In this document: positions 16,468-24,616 of the stretch, in pieces
Numbering within the stretch: the first letter of the stretch is position 1
Layout of the letters: every line of letters begins with the position of its first letter
Assembly (NCBI GenBank): GCA_019119595.1
Contig: DWWS01000045.1
Span: 109,104-173,103, forward strand
Source of the DNA: Candidatus Eisenbergiella merdavium
GTDB lineage: Bacteria > Bacillota > Clostridia > Lachnospirales > Lachnospiraceae
Direction of reading: 5' to 3'
Length of the DNA: 64,000 bases
Made by a program: the position numbers and the translations under genes
Notes under the pieces: generated by a model
Databases searched by the model: none
The model's input: only the letters and a program-made list of their open reading frames with translations
Told to the model about the DNA's origin: nothing

Positions 16468-17961
16468 TCATTCCGAAACGTCAGCGCCCCGTTTCCCGGC
16501 GCTTTCCCGCCGGATCAGCTCATAAACCTCCTGGAAGCTCTTTCCGCTTTTTTCCGCAAGCTCCTTCACGCTTTCGTATTCCGGATAAAAGCGTTCCCCG
16601 CCGGAAACGCGGCAGACCTTCACCCTGGCCTTTCCCAGCGCCGTGTCCGCCAGAATATTTTCACGGGCAAGCACGCTGCGCTGCATGTTCATCCTGCGGA
16701 TGCCGATGGTGGTGGTCTCCGCAAAAATGATCTCCTCCATGCTTTCTCTGTCCTCCGGCGCGCAGATCACGTTGAGCTGCCAGCCAGGCCTGTTTTTCTT
16801 CATGAAAACAGGAGTGTAGTGAACGTCCCTCGCGCCCGCCGCGAACAGCCGCTCCATCACGTAGCCGAGCATTTCTCCCGTGCAGTCGTCGATGTTGGTC
16901 TCCAGCTTGCAGATCTCGTCGCTTTCTGAGGAAGCGTCCGCAAGCAGCATGGCCCGCAGGATGCTGGGACGTTCGTACTGCCGCTTTCCCGCGCCGAGGC
17001 CGATCCTCTGAATGGTGAACCGCTCCGGCAGCCGGTCCGTGGTTCGCACTGCGGCCACGATCGCTGCCCCGGTGGGCGTGACCAGCTCTCCCTCAAGCTC
17101 CACCGGCTTCAGCGTAAGCCCATGGGCCTGGGCGATGTTCGCCACCGCCGGAACCGGAATGGGGATCAGCCCGTGCTGGCATCTGACCATCCCATGTCCC
17201 TCGCACAGGTCCGGAACCACCACCTCCGTCACATCCAGCTCGTCCAGGCAGACCGCGGCCGTCACGATATCCACGATGGAATCCACCGCGCCCACCTCAT
17301 GAAAATGCACCTCATCCCTGCCGACGCCGTGGGCCTTTGCCTCCGCCTCCGCCAGGATTTCAAAGATCCGCACCGCCGTGGCCTTCGCCCGCTCTGTCAT
17401 ATCCGCCTGAGCGATGATATCCAGGATCTCTTTCATGCCGCGGTGCTCATGAGGATGCGGATGGGAATGATTGTGGTCATGGTCGTGATTGTGCTCATGA
17501 TCGTGACTGTGCTCATGGCTGTGGGTATGCTCATGGTCGTGGCCATGTTCATGGCTGTGGGTATGCTCATGGTCGTGGCCGTGCCCATGGTCATGGCTGG
17601 CAATGGCTTCCGCCCGCACCTCCGTTCCGTGGTCATGTCCTTCGTCATGCGCGTGTCCATCCTCGCACGTATGCTCTCGTGCATGTACATGTCCATCCTC
17701 CTCCTCCGCAGCCCGGCCGCCGAACAGATATTCCATATCGTGATCGTGATTTTCATGGGCCGCGTCCAGCCGCACGTCAAAATCACAGGCATCCAGACCG
17801 GACTTCTTCACCCGGCTTATGGCCACGGAAAAACCGTCCACCGGAAGGGAGGCGAGCGCCCGCTCCACAGCCTCCCGTCCTGCCCCCAGATCCAGCAGCG
17901 CAGCCGCCGTCATATCCCCGCTGATGCCGGACATACATTCCAGATATAAGCATTTTCCCAT
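16468..17961 (-). CDS. larC: Nickel insertion protein LarC, unsplit, with long His-rich insert
   Basis: A CTP-dependent cyclometallase that puts nickel into the pincer nucleotide. 497 residues: N-terminal LarC1 domain (CLYLECMSGISGDMTAAALLDLG at the start), a histidine-rich stretch at about 68-180 with 36 histidines in HDHEH-type repeats, then the conserved core (EVHFHEVGAVDSIVDIVTAA, PTGAAIV) and the LarC2 domain (LETNIDDCTGEMLGYVMERLF, FMKKNRPGWQL, ETTTIGIR). In Lactobacillus plantarum the two domains need a programmed frameshift; here they are one open frame. The start overlaps the larB stop by one base (TAATG). The His tract probably stores or delivers nickel (inference). Confidence 0.93.
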   Translation of the reverse strand: MGKCLYLECMSGISGDMTAAALLDLGAGREAVERALASLPVDGFSVAISRVKKSGLDACDFDVRLDAAHENHDHDMEYLFGGRAAEEEDGHVHAREHTCEDGHAHDEGHDHGTEVRAEAIASHDHGHGHDHEHTHSHEHGHDHEHTHSHEHSHDHEHNHDHDHNHSHPHPHEHRGMKEILDIIAQADMTERAKATAVRIFEILAEAEAKAHGVGRDEVHFHEVGAVDSIVDIVTAAVCLDELDVTEVVVPDLCEGHGMVRCQHGLIPIPVPAVANIAQAHGLTLKPVELEGELVTPTGAAIVAAVRTTDRLPERFTIQRIGLGAGKRQYERPSILRAMLLADASSESDEICKLETNIDDCTGEMLGYVMERLFAAGARDVHYTPVFMKKNRPGWQLNVICAPEDRESMEEIIFAETTTIGIRRMNMQRSVLARENILADTALGKARVKVCRVSGGERFYPEYESVKELAEKSGKSFQEVYELIRRESAGKRGADVSE

Positions 17962-18725
17962 TATTCCGTCTCTTCCTTTCCCTGTTTTTCCGCAAGCCTG
18001 TTGATCTGGGTCGCCATGTAACCCGCCCCGTAGCCGTTGTCGATGTTGAGAACCGCGATGCCGTTGGCGCAGGAATTGATCATGGTAAGCAACGCCGACA
18101 GACCGTTCATGCTGGCCCCGTAGCCCACGGAGGTTGGCACAGCAAGCACCGGGTTCGCCACCAGGCCGCCCAGCACGCTGGCAAGCGCGCCCTCCATCCC
18201 GGCCACCGCCACCACGCAGTTGGCTCTCTGGATCTGCTCCAGCCTGGACATCAGCCGGTGCAGGCCGCTCACGCCCACGTCGTAAATGCGATCCACCCGG
18301 CTTCCAAAGTATTCCGCCGTCTGCGCCGCTTCCTCAGCCACCGGAATATCCGCCGTTCCCGCCGTGCAGATGGCCACCCTTCCGATCCGTTTCTTCCCTT
18401 CCTTTTCAATCTTCAGGATACGGGAAACGGGGTCGTAGCAAACCTGAGGAAGCTCGCTTCGGATCAGCTCGTACTGCTGTCTGGTCGCTCTGGTGCCGAA
18501 CACCTCTCCCTCCTCCTCATAAAGTCGTTTGAAAATGGAGAGCAGGTGCTCATCCGCCTTTCCGCTGCAGAACACCACCTCCGCAAAGCCGGAGCGGAGC
18601 TTCCTGTGTGTATCCAGCTTGGCGTATTCCAGCTCCTCAAAGGGCTCCCGGCGGAAGTACAGCTCGGCCTCCTCCAGCGACATTTCTCCCTTTTTATATT
18701 TTAAAAGCACATCCTTAACGTCCAT
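17961..18725 (-). CDS. larB: Nickel-pincer nucleotide synthase LarB (nicotinate adenine dinucleotide carboxylase)
   Basis: Carboxylates and hydrolyses nicotinic acid adenine dinucleotide to pyridinium-3,5-biscarboxylate mononucleotide, the first step of the pathway. 254 residues with the PurE-like core: VAICTAGTADIPVAEEAAQTAEYFG, VVAVAGMEGALASVLGGLV and VAVPTSVGYGASMNGLSALLTMINSCA, all typical of LarB. The start at 18725 follows GAAAGGAAG; an ATG at 18746 is in frame but has no ribosome site. Lies 58 bp after nikE and overlaps larC by one base. Confidence 0.93.
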   Translation of the reverse strand: MDVKDVLLKYKKGEMSLEEAELYFRREPFEELEYAKLDTHRKLRSGFAEVVFCSGKADEHLLSIFKRLYEEEGEVFGTRATRQQYELIRSELPQVCYDPVSRILKIEKEGKKRIGRVAICTAGTADIPVAEEAAQTAEYFGSRVDRIYDVGVSGLHRLMSRLEQIQRANCVVAVAGMEGALASVLGGLVANPVLAVPTSVGYGASMNGLSALLTMINSCANGIAVLNIDNGYGAGYMATQINRLAEKQGKEETE

Positions 18726-18783
18726 ATCTTCCTTTCTCCGGAGCATCAGCCAAGCTCCTCTTTTGGAGCGTCAGCGGCATGTC

Positions 18784-19380
18784 TCAAAGGCTGATCTGCC
18801 TGGTGCAGACATGCGCAAGAAGCTCCCGGCTGTGGCTTGTGATCACCATTCCGATCTTTCTTTTTTCTGTTTCTTCCATTAAAAAACGCCAGATCTGCCC
18901 CTGGGTGATGAGATCCAGCATGGTGCTGATCTCGTCGCAGAGCAGATATTTCGTTTCCGGGCCAAGGGCTCTCGCGATGCAGAAGCGCTGCAGCTCCCCG
19001 CCGGAAAGCTCCTGGGGAAAACGGCTCAGCCATTCCGGCAGGATGCCAAGGCGGCGCTCCAGCTCCGGCTCTCTCCCTCCGCCCTCGGCCAGGATCCTTT
19101 CCATCCGAAGCCGTGGGTTCACCGCCTTCTCCGGATGCTGCCAGATGAGCTGCACCGGGCAGAAGCCCTTCTTCGGCAGAGGCCGTCCGTCCGCCAGCAC
19201 GCAGCCGGAATCCGGGGAAAGGTATCCGCCCAGAAGCTTCAGCAGCGTGGTCTTTCCCGTGCCGCTGGGTGCAAGGATCCCCACCCGCTCCCCCGGAGCC
19301 ACAGACAGGCTCACCTGCTCCAAGATCCTCCGTCCGGACTTTTTTTCATAAGAAAAGCTCAGATTCTTCGCCTCTAACAT
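18784..19380 (-). CDS. nikE: Nickel/peptide-type ABC importer ATPase 2
   Basis: A short (198-residue) ABC ATPase. Walker A APSGTGKTTLL, Q-loop QLIWQHPEKAVNPRL (the motif typical of the Dpp/Opp/Nik subfamily), signature LSGGELQRFCIARAL and Walker B KYLLCDEIST are present. It lacks the C-terminal oligopeptide-specific extension that its partner has. Starts inside the last codons of the preceding ATPase gene (7-bp overlap). Nickel as substrate is inferred from the lar genes just downstream; dipeptide transport is the alternative. Confidence 0.85.
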   Translation of the reverse strand: MLEAKNLSFSYEKKSGRRILEQVSLSVAPGERVGILAPSGTGKTTLLKLLGGYLSPDSGCVLADGRPLPKKGFCPVQLIWQHPEKAVNPRLRMERILAEGGGREPELERRLGILPEWLSRFPQELSGGELQRFCIARALGPETKYLLCDEISTMLDLITQGQIWRFLMEETEKRKIGMVITSHSRELLAHVCTRQISL

Positions 19381-20435
19381 TTTCGTCCCATATCCTCTTC
19401 CTCAAAGCATCGGATGCAGCGCACCAGTCCGCCCCTGACCTGTTTCGGCGGAATCTCCCCCCGGCAGTCCCGCGTGAAAAAGGGGCAGCGCTCCTGAAAC
19501 ACACAGCCCTCCGGAAGCTGTCCCGCATAGGGCTGGCTTCCTTCAATGGGAGAAAAGCCGTTTCGGGGCATGGCCCGCCACAGCGCCCTGGTGTAGGGAT
19601 GACGCAGCAGCTCCTCCCTGGCAAAATCCGCGGCAGGCGCCACCTCCACCGTGGTTCCCGCATAAAAAACGGCGATCCGGTCCGCGCCGCGAAGGGCCAG
19701 CTCGATATCATGGGTGATCAGCAGCACGCCCTTTTTCTCGTCCGCAAAAGCCCGAAGCTCATCCATGGCCTGCTGTGCCAGCCTCTCGTCCATGCCCGGC
19801 GTTGGCTCGTCCGCGATGATCAGCTCCGGCCCGTCCATGAGCGCCGCCGCAAGAAGAATCCTCCGGATCATGCCCCCGGAGCATTCATGAGGATAAAGCT
19901 CCTCCACCTCTTCCGAAAGCCCGTACCGTTCAAACAGCGTCCGCATCCGCTCCCTGGCCTCAGCCGTCTTTCTCCCGCCAGGCACCTGCTTTCCCACCTT
20001 CATCAGCGGATCCAGCCAGGTCACGCTCTGGGGCACCAGCGCGATCCCCGGTATTCCGGCGCTTTCCCGGGTGCGGAAAAGGGCTTTCTTTTTTTCCTGC
20101 TTTTCCACTTCCCTTCCCCGGAAGCGGATGCTTCCCTCCAAAAGGGCGTTTGCGGGAAGCAGTCCCAGCACCGCATGGGCCAGAAGGCTTTTTCCAGAGC
20201 CGCTCGCGCCGACCACCGCCACGATCTCCCCTCTGCGCACCGTCACGCTCAGGCCGCTGATCACCGGCAATGTCCTCTGACGGAAGGCCCGCCTCCCGCC
20301 TCCGCTTTCATACTGCCGGAAGCAGATGGAAAGCTCACGGATGGAAAGCAGCTCCTCCTTCGTCTCCTGGACGGCAGCGGCTCCCGCCCCGTCCCGTCCG
20401 GGCGTTTCCGTTCCCATTATAACTGTTTTTTCCAT
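19374..20435 (-). CDS. nikD: Nickel/peptide-type ABC importer ATPase 1
   Basis: A 353-residue ATPase with Walker A VGASGSGKSLLAHA, Q-loop LVPQSVTWLDPLMKVGKQ, signature ECSGGMIRRILLAAAL, Walker B LIIADEPTPGMD and H-loop LLITHDIELA. The C-terminus carries the CVFQERCPFFTRDCRGEIP cysteine motif of the oligopeptide/dipeptide/nickel transporter family (OppD/DppD/NikD). An AGGAG ribosome site lies upstream of the ATG at 20435. It pairs with the next ATPase as a heterodimer under the two permeases. Confidence 0.85.
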   Translation of the reverse strand: MEKTVIMGTETPGRDGAGAAAVQETKEELLSIRELSICFRQYESGGGRRAFRQRTLPVISGLSVTVRRGEIVAVVGASGSGKSLLAHAVLGLLPANALLEGSIRFRGREVEKQEKKKALFRTRESAGIPGIALVPQSVTWLDPLMKVGKQVPGGRKTAEARERMRTLFERYGLSEEVEELYPHECSGGMIRRILLAAALMDGPELIIADEPTPGMDERLAQQAMDELRAFADEKKGVLLITHDIELALRGADRIAVFYAGTTVEVAPAADFAREELLRHPYTRALWRAMPRNGFSPIEGSQPYAGQLPEGCVFQERCPFFTRDCRGEIPPKQVRGGLVRCIRCFEEEDMGRKC

Positions 20436-20533
20436 TTCGCGCCACTCTCCTGTTTTGCCTGTTTTGGGCTCCCGTTTGCATTTTCTTCTGTTTATGCCAT
20501 CCGGCCGCAGCCCACACCGGCCGCAAAGCCGCC

Positions 20534-21361
20534 CTATTCCTGTGCGCTTGCCGGGGCGAGCAGCTTCTCAAGGGCGTTTCCCGCCGCATAAAAAAGCATC
20601 ACGACCAGAACCAGAGCAAGCCCTGGAAACAGGGCGAGCCACCAGCTTCCCGTGATCAGGTAGCGCATGCTCTCCGAAAGGATCACGCCGATGGCAGGCT
20701 CCTCATTGGGAAGGCCGAACCCCAGAAAGGTGATGCTCGCCTCATGCAGGACCGCGTGGGGAAACATCAGCACAAGGCCCACGATAAACTGGGGAAGCAG
20801 GTGCGGGAGCAGGTGCCTGACCGCGATGGCGAATTTTCCCATTCCCAGCCGGGCGGCGGTCTGCACAAACTCGCTTTCCTTCAGCTGCAGCACCTCCCCC
20901 CGGATCAGGCGGGCCAGGGAGGGCCAGTGGGTGAGGGAAACGCCCACCACCACGCCCCGCATCCCCTTCCCGCAGGCGCAGGAAATGAGCAGGAGCAGCA
21001 AAATATGGGGAATCCCCATCAGCGTATCGATCAGAAAGCCGATGCAGGCATCCGCCCGCTTTCCTCCCACCGCCGCAGCCGTGCCCAGCGCTAGGGCCAG
21101 AAGGGCGCTGATCCCCGCCGTCAGAAGGCCGATCCGCAGGCTCAGAGAAAGCCCCGCAAGCGTCCTTGCCAGCATATTTCTTCCCATCCAGTCCGTGCCG
21201 AAGGGATACGCCGGGCAGGGTGTGAGGTTTTTTCGGGAAAAATCGGTGACTCCTGCCGGATCATGGCAGAAACAGCCCGCCAGACCGATCCCTGCCAGCA
21301 GAAGCGCCGCTCCCGCGAACAAAAGCAGGGCTCTTTTTCTCCGGTTCGTTTTCAGTCCCAT
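20534..21361 (-). CDS. nikC: Nickel/peptide-type ABC importer permease 2
   Basis: A 275-residue inner membrane protein of the DppC/NikC type. The N-terminal membrane segment (LLFAGAALLLAGIGLAGCF) is followed by HPFGTDWMGRN-like CPAYPFGTDWMGRNMLART, the signature of this subfamily, then five more membrane helices with the EAA-type cytoplasmic loop (EFVQTAARLGMGKFAIAVRHLLPHLLPQF). GGAGGG lies upstream, and the start is three bases after the previous stop. Acts with the next-upstream permease as the channel. Confidence 0.87.
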   Translation of the reverse strand: MGLKTNRRKRALLLFAGAALLLAGIGLAGCFCHDPAGVTDFSRKNLTPCPAYPFGTDWMGRNMLARTLAGLSLSLRIGLLTAGISALLALALGTAAAVGGKRADACIGFLIDTLMGIPHILLLLLISCACGKGMRGVVVGVSLTHWPSLARLIRGEVLQLKESEFVQTAARLGMGKFAIAVRHLLPHLLPQFIVGLVLMFPHAVLHEASITFLGFGLPNEEPAIGVILSESMRYLITGSWWLALFPGLALVLVVMLFYAAGNALEKLLAPASAQE

Positions 21362-21364
21362 CCT

Positions 21365-22381
21365 TTAATCCCTCCTTCCTTCCCTCCTCCATGCCCTGCG
21401 CATGCGCGGATCCACCACGCCGTAGAGAAGATCCGCCAGAAAATTTCCGGCAAAGACCAGGGCGGCGGTCACCACGGTAATCCCCATCAGAAGGGGTACG
21501 TCGCTCCCGAGACCGGCGGTCACAGCGGCCTGCCCCAAACCGGGATAGGAGAAAACCTGCTCCACCATCACGGAGCCGCCGATGATCTCGCTGATGGAGG
21601 CAAACTGCAGGGTGACGGCGGGAAGCAGCAGGTTTCTCAGGCCATGCCTTCTGATCCGCCGCCATCTGCTCTCCCCTCTGGCACGGGCAAACAGCATATA
21701 ATCGCTCTCCATGATCTCCTCCATTTTCTGCCTGGTATGCAGAGCGATATTGGATACCCCGGTGATGCTTAAGGCGAGAGCGGGCAGCACCGCATGGTAC
21801 AGCCGGTCCCCGAGCGTGACCTGCTCCGCCGCAACTCCGATGGGAACGCTCAGCGCCACCGGAAAAAGGCCGAGCCAGACGGCAAAGATCAGAAGCAGAA
21901 GCAGCGCAAGCCAAAACACAGGCGTGGAGGCGATCGTCAGGCAGTAGCCCCGGATCAGCTTATCCGGCCAGCCTCCCGCATTCGCCCCCGCGATCACGCC
22001 AAGGAGCAGGCCGAGAAGCCCGGAAAGGAGCCAGGAGACCGCCAGCAAAAGCAGCGAGCTCTGCAGCTTTTCCCCGATCACCTCCGTCACCGGCCTTCGG
22101 TACAGGAGCGAGGTTCCAAGCTCTCCCCGAAGAGCGTCCCCAAGCCAGTTCAGATACCGTCTGACAGGCGGCTCGTTCACGCCCCAGTACGCCTCCAGCC
22201 TTTCCCGCTGCTCCCCGCTCATGGCTCCGAGCGCCGCCTGCCCCACGTTGGCCTGCAGCGGATCGATGGGAGAAAGGCTCACCAGCGTAAAGGTGACGGC
22301 GCTGACCGCAAGCAGCAGAAGCAGCATCCGCGTTAATTTTTTCAGGCAAAATAACAAAGCTCTTTTCAATCCTGCCTCCAT
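21365..22381 (-). CDS. nikB: Nickel/peptide-type ABC importer permease 1
   Basis: A 338-residue permease of the DppB/NikB type. N-terminal membrane helix LLLLLAVSAVTFTLVSLSPIDPL, periplasmic-type region with YWGVNEPPVRRYLNWLGDALRGELGTSLLYRRPV (subfamily signature), five further helices and an EAA loop (DYMLFARARGESRWRRIRRHGLRNLLLPA). The ATG at 22381 lies inside the 3' end of the substrate-binding gene; GTG at 22387 is an alternative. The overlap implies coupled translation. Confidence 0.87.
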   Translation of the reverse strand: MEAGLKRALLFCLKKLTRMLLLLLAVSAVTFTLVSLSPIDPLQANVGQAALGAMSGEQRERLEAYWGVNEPPVRRYLNWLGDALRGELGTSLLYRRPVTEVIGEKLQSSLLLLAVSWLLSGLLGLLLGVIAGANAGGWPDKLIRGYCLTIASTPVFWLALLLLLIFAVWLGLFPVALSVPIGVAAEQVTLGDRLYHAVLPALALSITGVSNIALHTRQKMEEIMESDYMLFARARGESRWRRIRRHGLRNLLLPAVTLQFASISEIIGGSVMVEQVFSYPGLGQAAVTAGLGSDVPLLMGITVVTAALVFAGNFLADLLYGVVDPRMRRAWRREGRRD

Positions 22382-24138
22382 TCCCACTGATCCACGTTAT
22401 TGATCAGGGACCAGCCGTGCCCGTGGGGGTGGATCTTCTGTTCCGCGATCTGCAGGCCGTCCCTCACATAATACAGATGATCCACGTTGCACAGCCATAC
22501 CCAGGGGATGTCCCCCTCCTGGGTCACGCCCGTGATGCCGTCCCACTGGGCCTTTTTCCACAGCTCATAGGCGTCCTCCAGGCTGTCCGCCGCAAGGGCC
22601 GCGTCCATATAGACGTCCACCCTTGTATTGGCGTAGGGGGAATACTGCGCGCTGCTCTCTCCCGGCGCCGTATGGTAGATATTGTAAAGCTCCATGGGCG
22701 TATGGGCGCCCCAGCCCCACACCAGCGGCTGGGAAAGGGCGTTCTGATAGGCCACGTCCCAGCCCGCTCCCTGCATCGTCACCTCGATCCCCAGACGGGC
22801 GCACTGATCGGCAAGATCCGCCGCAAGCGCCTGACGCACCGAATCATCCGGCTGATACATCACGGTAAAGGCGGCCCGGACGCCGTCCTTTTCCCGGATG
22901 CCGTCCTCGCCCTCCTTCCAGCCCGCCTCCTCCAGGATGCGCACCGCCTCCTCCGGATCGTATTCCACCTCCGAAGCCTCGTTATACCAGGGCAGCTTGT
23001 CGCATACACTGTAGGCAGGCGTGCCGTAGCCGTTCAGCACGTTTTCGATCATCTCCTCCCGGTCGATCCCAATGTTGACGGCCCGGCGGATGGCGATATC
23101 GCCGGTCACATCGTTCCCCACCGTCACGCCGTCCTTTTCAAAGGCAGAAACCGCCGGAAGATTGATCCCCCTGTTGTCCACGCTCTCCACCCGGAAAAGC
23201 CCGTACCCCTCCAGCGTCTGATCCGCATAGGAGGCGGCCGTATGCGCCACATCCACCTGCCCGGCCATGGCGGCGGCGAGCGCCGCGTCCTCCTCCATGA
23301 AAAGGACGGTGACCCGCTTCATTTTCACTTCACCGCCGTAGTAATCCGGATTGGCCTCCAGGATCACCTGCTGTCCCCGATCCCACTGCTTCAAAATATA
23401 GCGGCCCGATCCGATCGGATCAGAGCCGTAGCCCTCTCCATAGGCATGCTCCGGCACGATCCCCACCACAGCCATGGTATAGGGCCAGATGGAAAAGGGC
23501 CGGTTCATGTGAAACTCCACCGTAACGTCGTCCACAGCCACCGCGCTCTCCAGCATGGTAAAATCATTCACGCTGCTGTTTTCGGCACAAAGATTGTAGG
23601 TAAAGGCAACGTCCGAGGCCGTCAGCCTTTCCCCGTCCGTAAAATATGCGTCGTCCCGGATGGTGACCGTCCACAGCAGGCCGTCCTGCGACACCGAATA
23701 ATCCACCGCCAGATCCAGGCCGATCTCAAGCTCCTGCGTGGTGGTCGTCAGCGTGCTCTGGATCAGCGGCTCATGCACATGTTCCCCCGCTCCCCAGCCG
23801 TAGACCGGGTCAAAGCCCGCCTCCGGCTCCGAGGTGACCGGCATGGTCACGATGACGGAAGGCCCCTGCTGCTGCGGGGATGCTTCGGAAGAAGCCGCCT
23901 CCGCTCCTTCCTGTCCGGTCTGCCCGGCCTGTTCCGCCTGCATGGCCTGTGTTTCCTGACCTTCCAAACCGTTTCGGTTTGCGCTCTGGCCTGCGCTCTG
24001 CGTGGAGCTCTGGCTCGCGCTCTGACCGGCGTTTTGGCCTGTGCTCCGCGTGCCGTCCAGGCTTCCGCACCCGCCAAGAATTGCGGATGCAAGAAGCAGA
24101 CCGGCGAAAAATACTGATGTTTTCTTTCTTCTTTTCAT
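22366..24138 (-). CDS. nikA: ABC importer substrate-binding lipoprotein, probably nickel
   Basis: 590 residues of the SBP family 5 (NikA/OppA/DppA). A lipoprotein signal peptide ends in LASAILGGCGS. A low-complexity linker of QNAGQSASQSS-type repeats (about 30-95) precedes the binding domain, which has family motifs such as WTVTIRDDAYFTDGERLTASDVAFTYN and DPIGSGRYILKQWDRGQQVILEANPDYYGG. First gene of the operon, with TGGAGGAGAA before the ATG and an attenuator-like terminator 25 bp upstream. Nickel is inferred from the lar genes; the pocket cannot be judged by eye, and peptides or opines are possible ligands. Confidence 0.82.
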   Translation of the reverse strand: MKRRKKTSVFFAGLLLASAILGGCGSLDGTRSTGQNAGQSASQSSTQSAGQSANRNGLEGQETQAMQAEQAGQTGQEGAEAASSEASPQQQGPSVIVTMPVTSEPEAGFDPVYGWGAGEHVHEPLIQSTLTTTTQELEIGLDLAVDYSVSQDGLLWTVTIRDDAYFTDGERLTASDVAFTYNLCAENSSVNDFTMLESAVAVDDVTVEFHMNRPFSIWPYTMAVVGIVPEHAYGEGYGSDPIGSGRYILKQWDRGQQVILEANPDYYGGEVKMKRVTVLFMEEDAALAAAMAGQVDVAHTAASYADQTLEGYGLFRVESVDNRGINLPAVSAFEKDGVTVGNDVTGDIAIRRAVNIGIDREEMIENVLNGYGTPAYSVCDKLPWYNEASEVEYDPEEAVRILEEAGWKEGEDGIREKDGVRAAFTVMYQPDDSVRQALAADLADQCARLGIEVTMQGAGWDVAYQNALSQPLVWGWGAHTPMELYNIYHTAPGESSAQYSPYANTRVDVYMDAALAADSLEDAYELWKKAQWDGITGVTQEGDIPWVWLCNVDHLYYVRDGLQIAEQKIHPHGHGWSLINNVDQWEWRQD

Positions 24139-24160
24139 AATTCTCCTCCAAAAAGGCTGA

Positions 24161-24213
24161 AAAAAACGCCGGAAAGCACTTTCCCTTGTGGGATTTTGAT
24201 GCCTTCCTGGCGT
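24161..24213 (-). terminator. Attenuator-like terminator just before nikA
   Basis: Minus-strand ACGCC (24209-24213) and GGCGT (24166-24170) form the base of a long stem, extended by GGAAG/CTTTCC with a bulge and an inner CCC/GGG stem. It is followed by TTTTTT, only 25 bp before the nikA start. No gene ends just upstream, so it should terminate the leader conditionally. Confidence 0.65.
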
Positions 24214-24515
24214 CTGTAAAATTATTTTGAATGATGTAAGCTTTCTTAAATAGATCAGAAGCGCGGGCGGCCGGGACAGACCATCAAACGCTAATGGTAT
24301 CGGAGCGCCAGCACCGCTGCAAAGGCAGTCCGAAACCGCCTTTTCCCAGGCAAATCACTTTCCGCCTTTTCGTCCGCCCTGCATTTTCCTTCTGGAAAAT
24401 ATGGAATATTCCTGGAATATCCTGTTCTTCGGCAATTCTTTGCCGCCGTTTTGTAAGGGTGTCCGTAAGCCGCAAATAAAGAAAAGGCTTTTTGTTTATT
24501 TGCTTTCAAATCGCT

Positions 24516-24538
24516 CCGGCCGCTTTTCCTGCGGCCGG
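24516..24538. other. Perfect 8-bp GC hairpin at the leader 5' end
   Basis: CCGGCCGC (24516-24523) and GCGGCCGG (24531-24538) around a 7-nt loop, immediately downstream of the candidate -10 box, so at or near the 5' end of the transcript, where it may protect the mRNA or form part of an aptamer. Confidence 0.6.
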
Positions 24539-24543
24539 ATATT

Positions 24544-24574
24544 ATTGTAACACAAGCTCCTCAGGGGTGGTCAA
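24544..24574 (-). promoter_or_regulatory. Candidate promoter of the nik-lar operon
   Basis: Minus-strand TTGACC (24569-24574) and TACAAT (24544-24549) with a 19-bp spacer, which is long. It lies between the end of the PHP gene and the structured leader. Confidence 0.4.
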
Positions 24575-24616
24575 TACCTTTTTTCTGTCTTTTTCTGTTT
24601 TTTCGGAACCTCGCCG

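Larger units (their letters stand above)
24139..24540 (-). other. Structured 5' leader of the nik-lar operon
   Basis: About 400 nt between the candidate promoter and nikA with no convincing gene (two short overlapping frames of 63 and 72 codons lack ribosome sites). It begins with an 8-bp GC hairpin at 24516-24538. It continues with a hairpin whose arms are GCAAATAAA-type at about 24472-24502 and a GGCAA/TTGCC stem near 24440, and it ends in a terminator. This architecture fits a riboswitch or attenuator. I could not match it to the NiCo or cobalamin classes. Confidence 0.55.

Noticed and set aside
17122..17949. 275-codon plus-strand frame with MVMVVIVLMIV-like segments
   Set aside because: The apparent membrane protein is the antisense reading of the LarC His-rich repeats.
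16468..17961. Programmed frameshift in larC as in Lactobacillus plantarum
   Set aside because: Both LarC domains are in a single open frame here.
22417..24117. 566-codon plus-strand open frame opposite nikA
   Set aside because: It mirrors the GC-rich coding strand; no family motif and no ribosome site.
24139..24540. Known nickel/cobalt (NiCo) or cobalamin riboswitch before nikA
   Set aside because: Only one GGGACAG occurs, on the wrong strand, and the duplicated NiCo core and the B12 box are not seen; kept as an unassigned leader.
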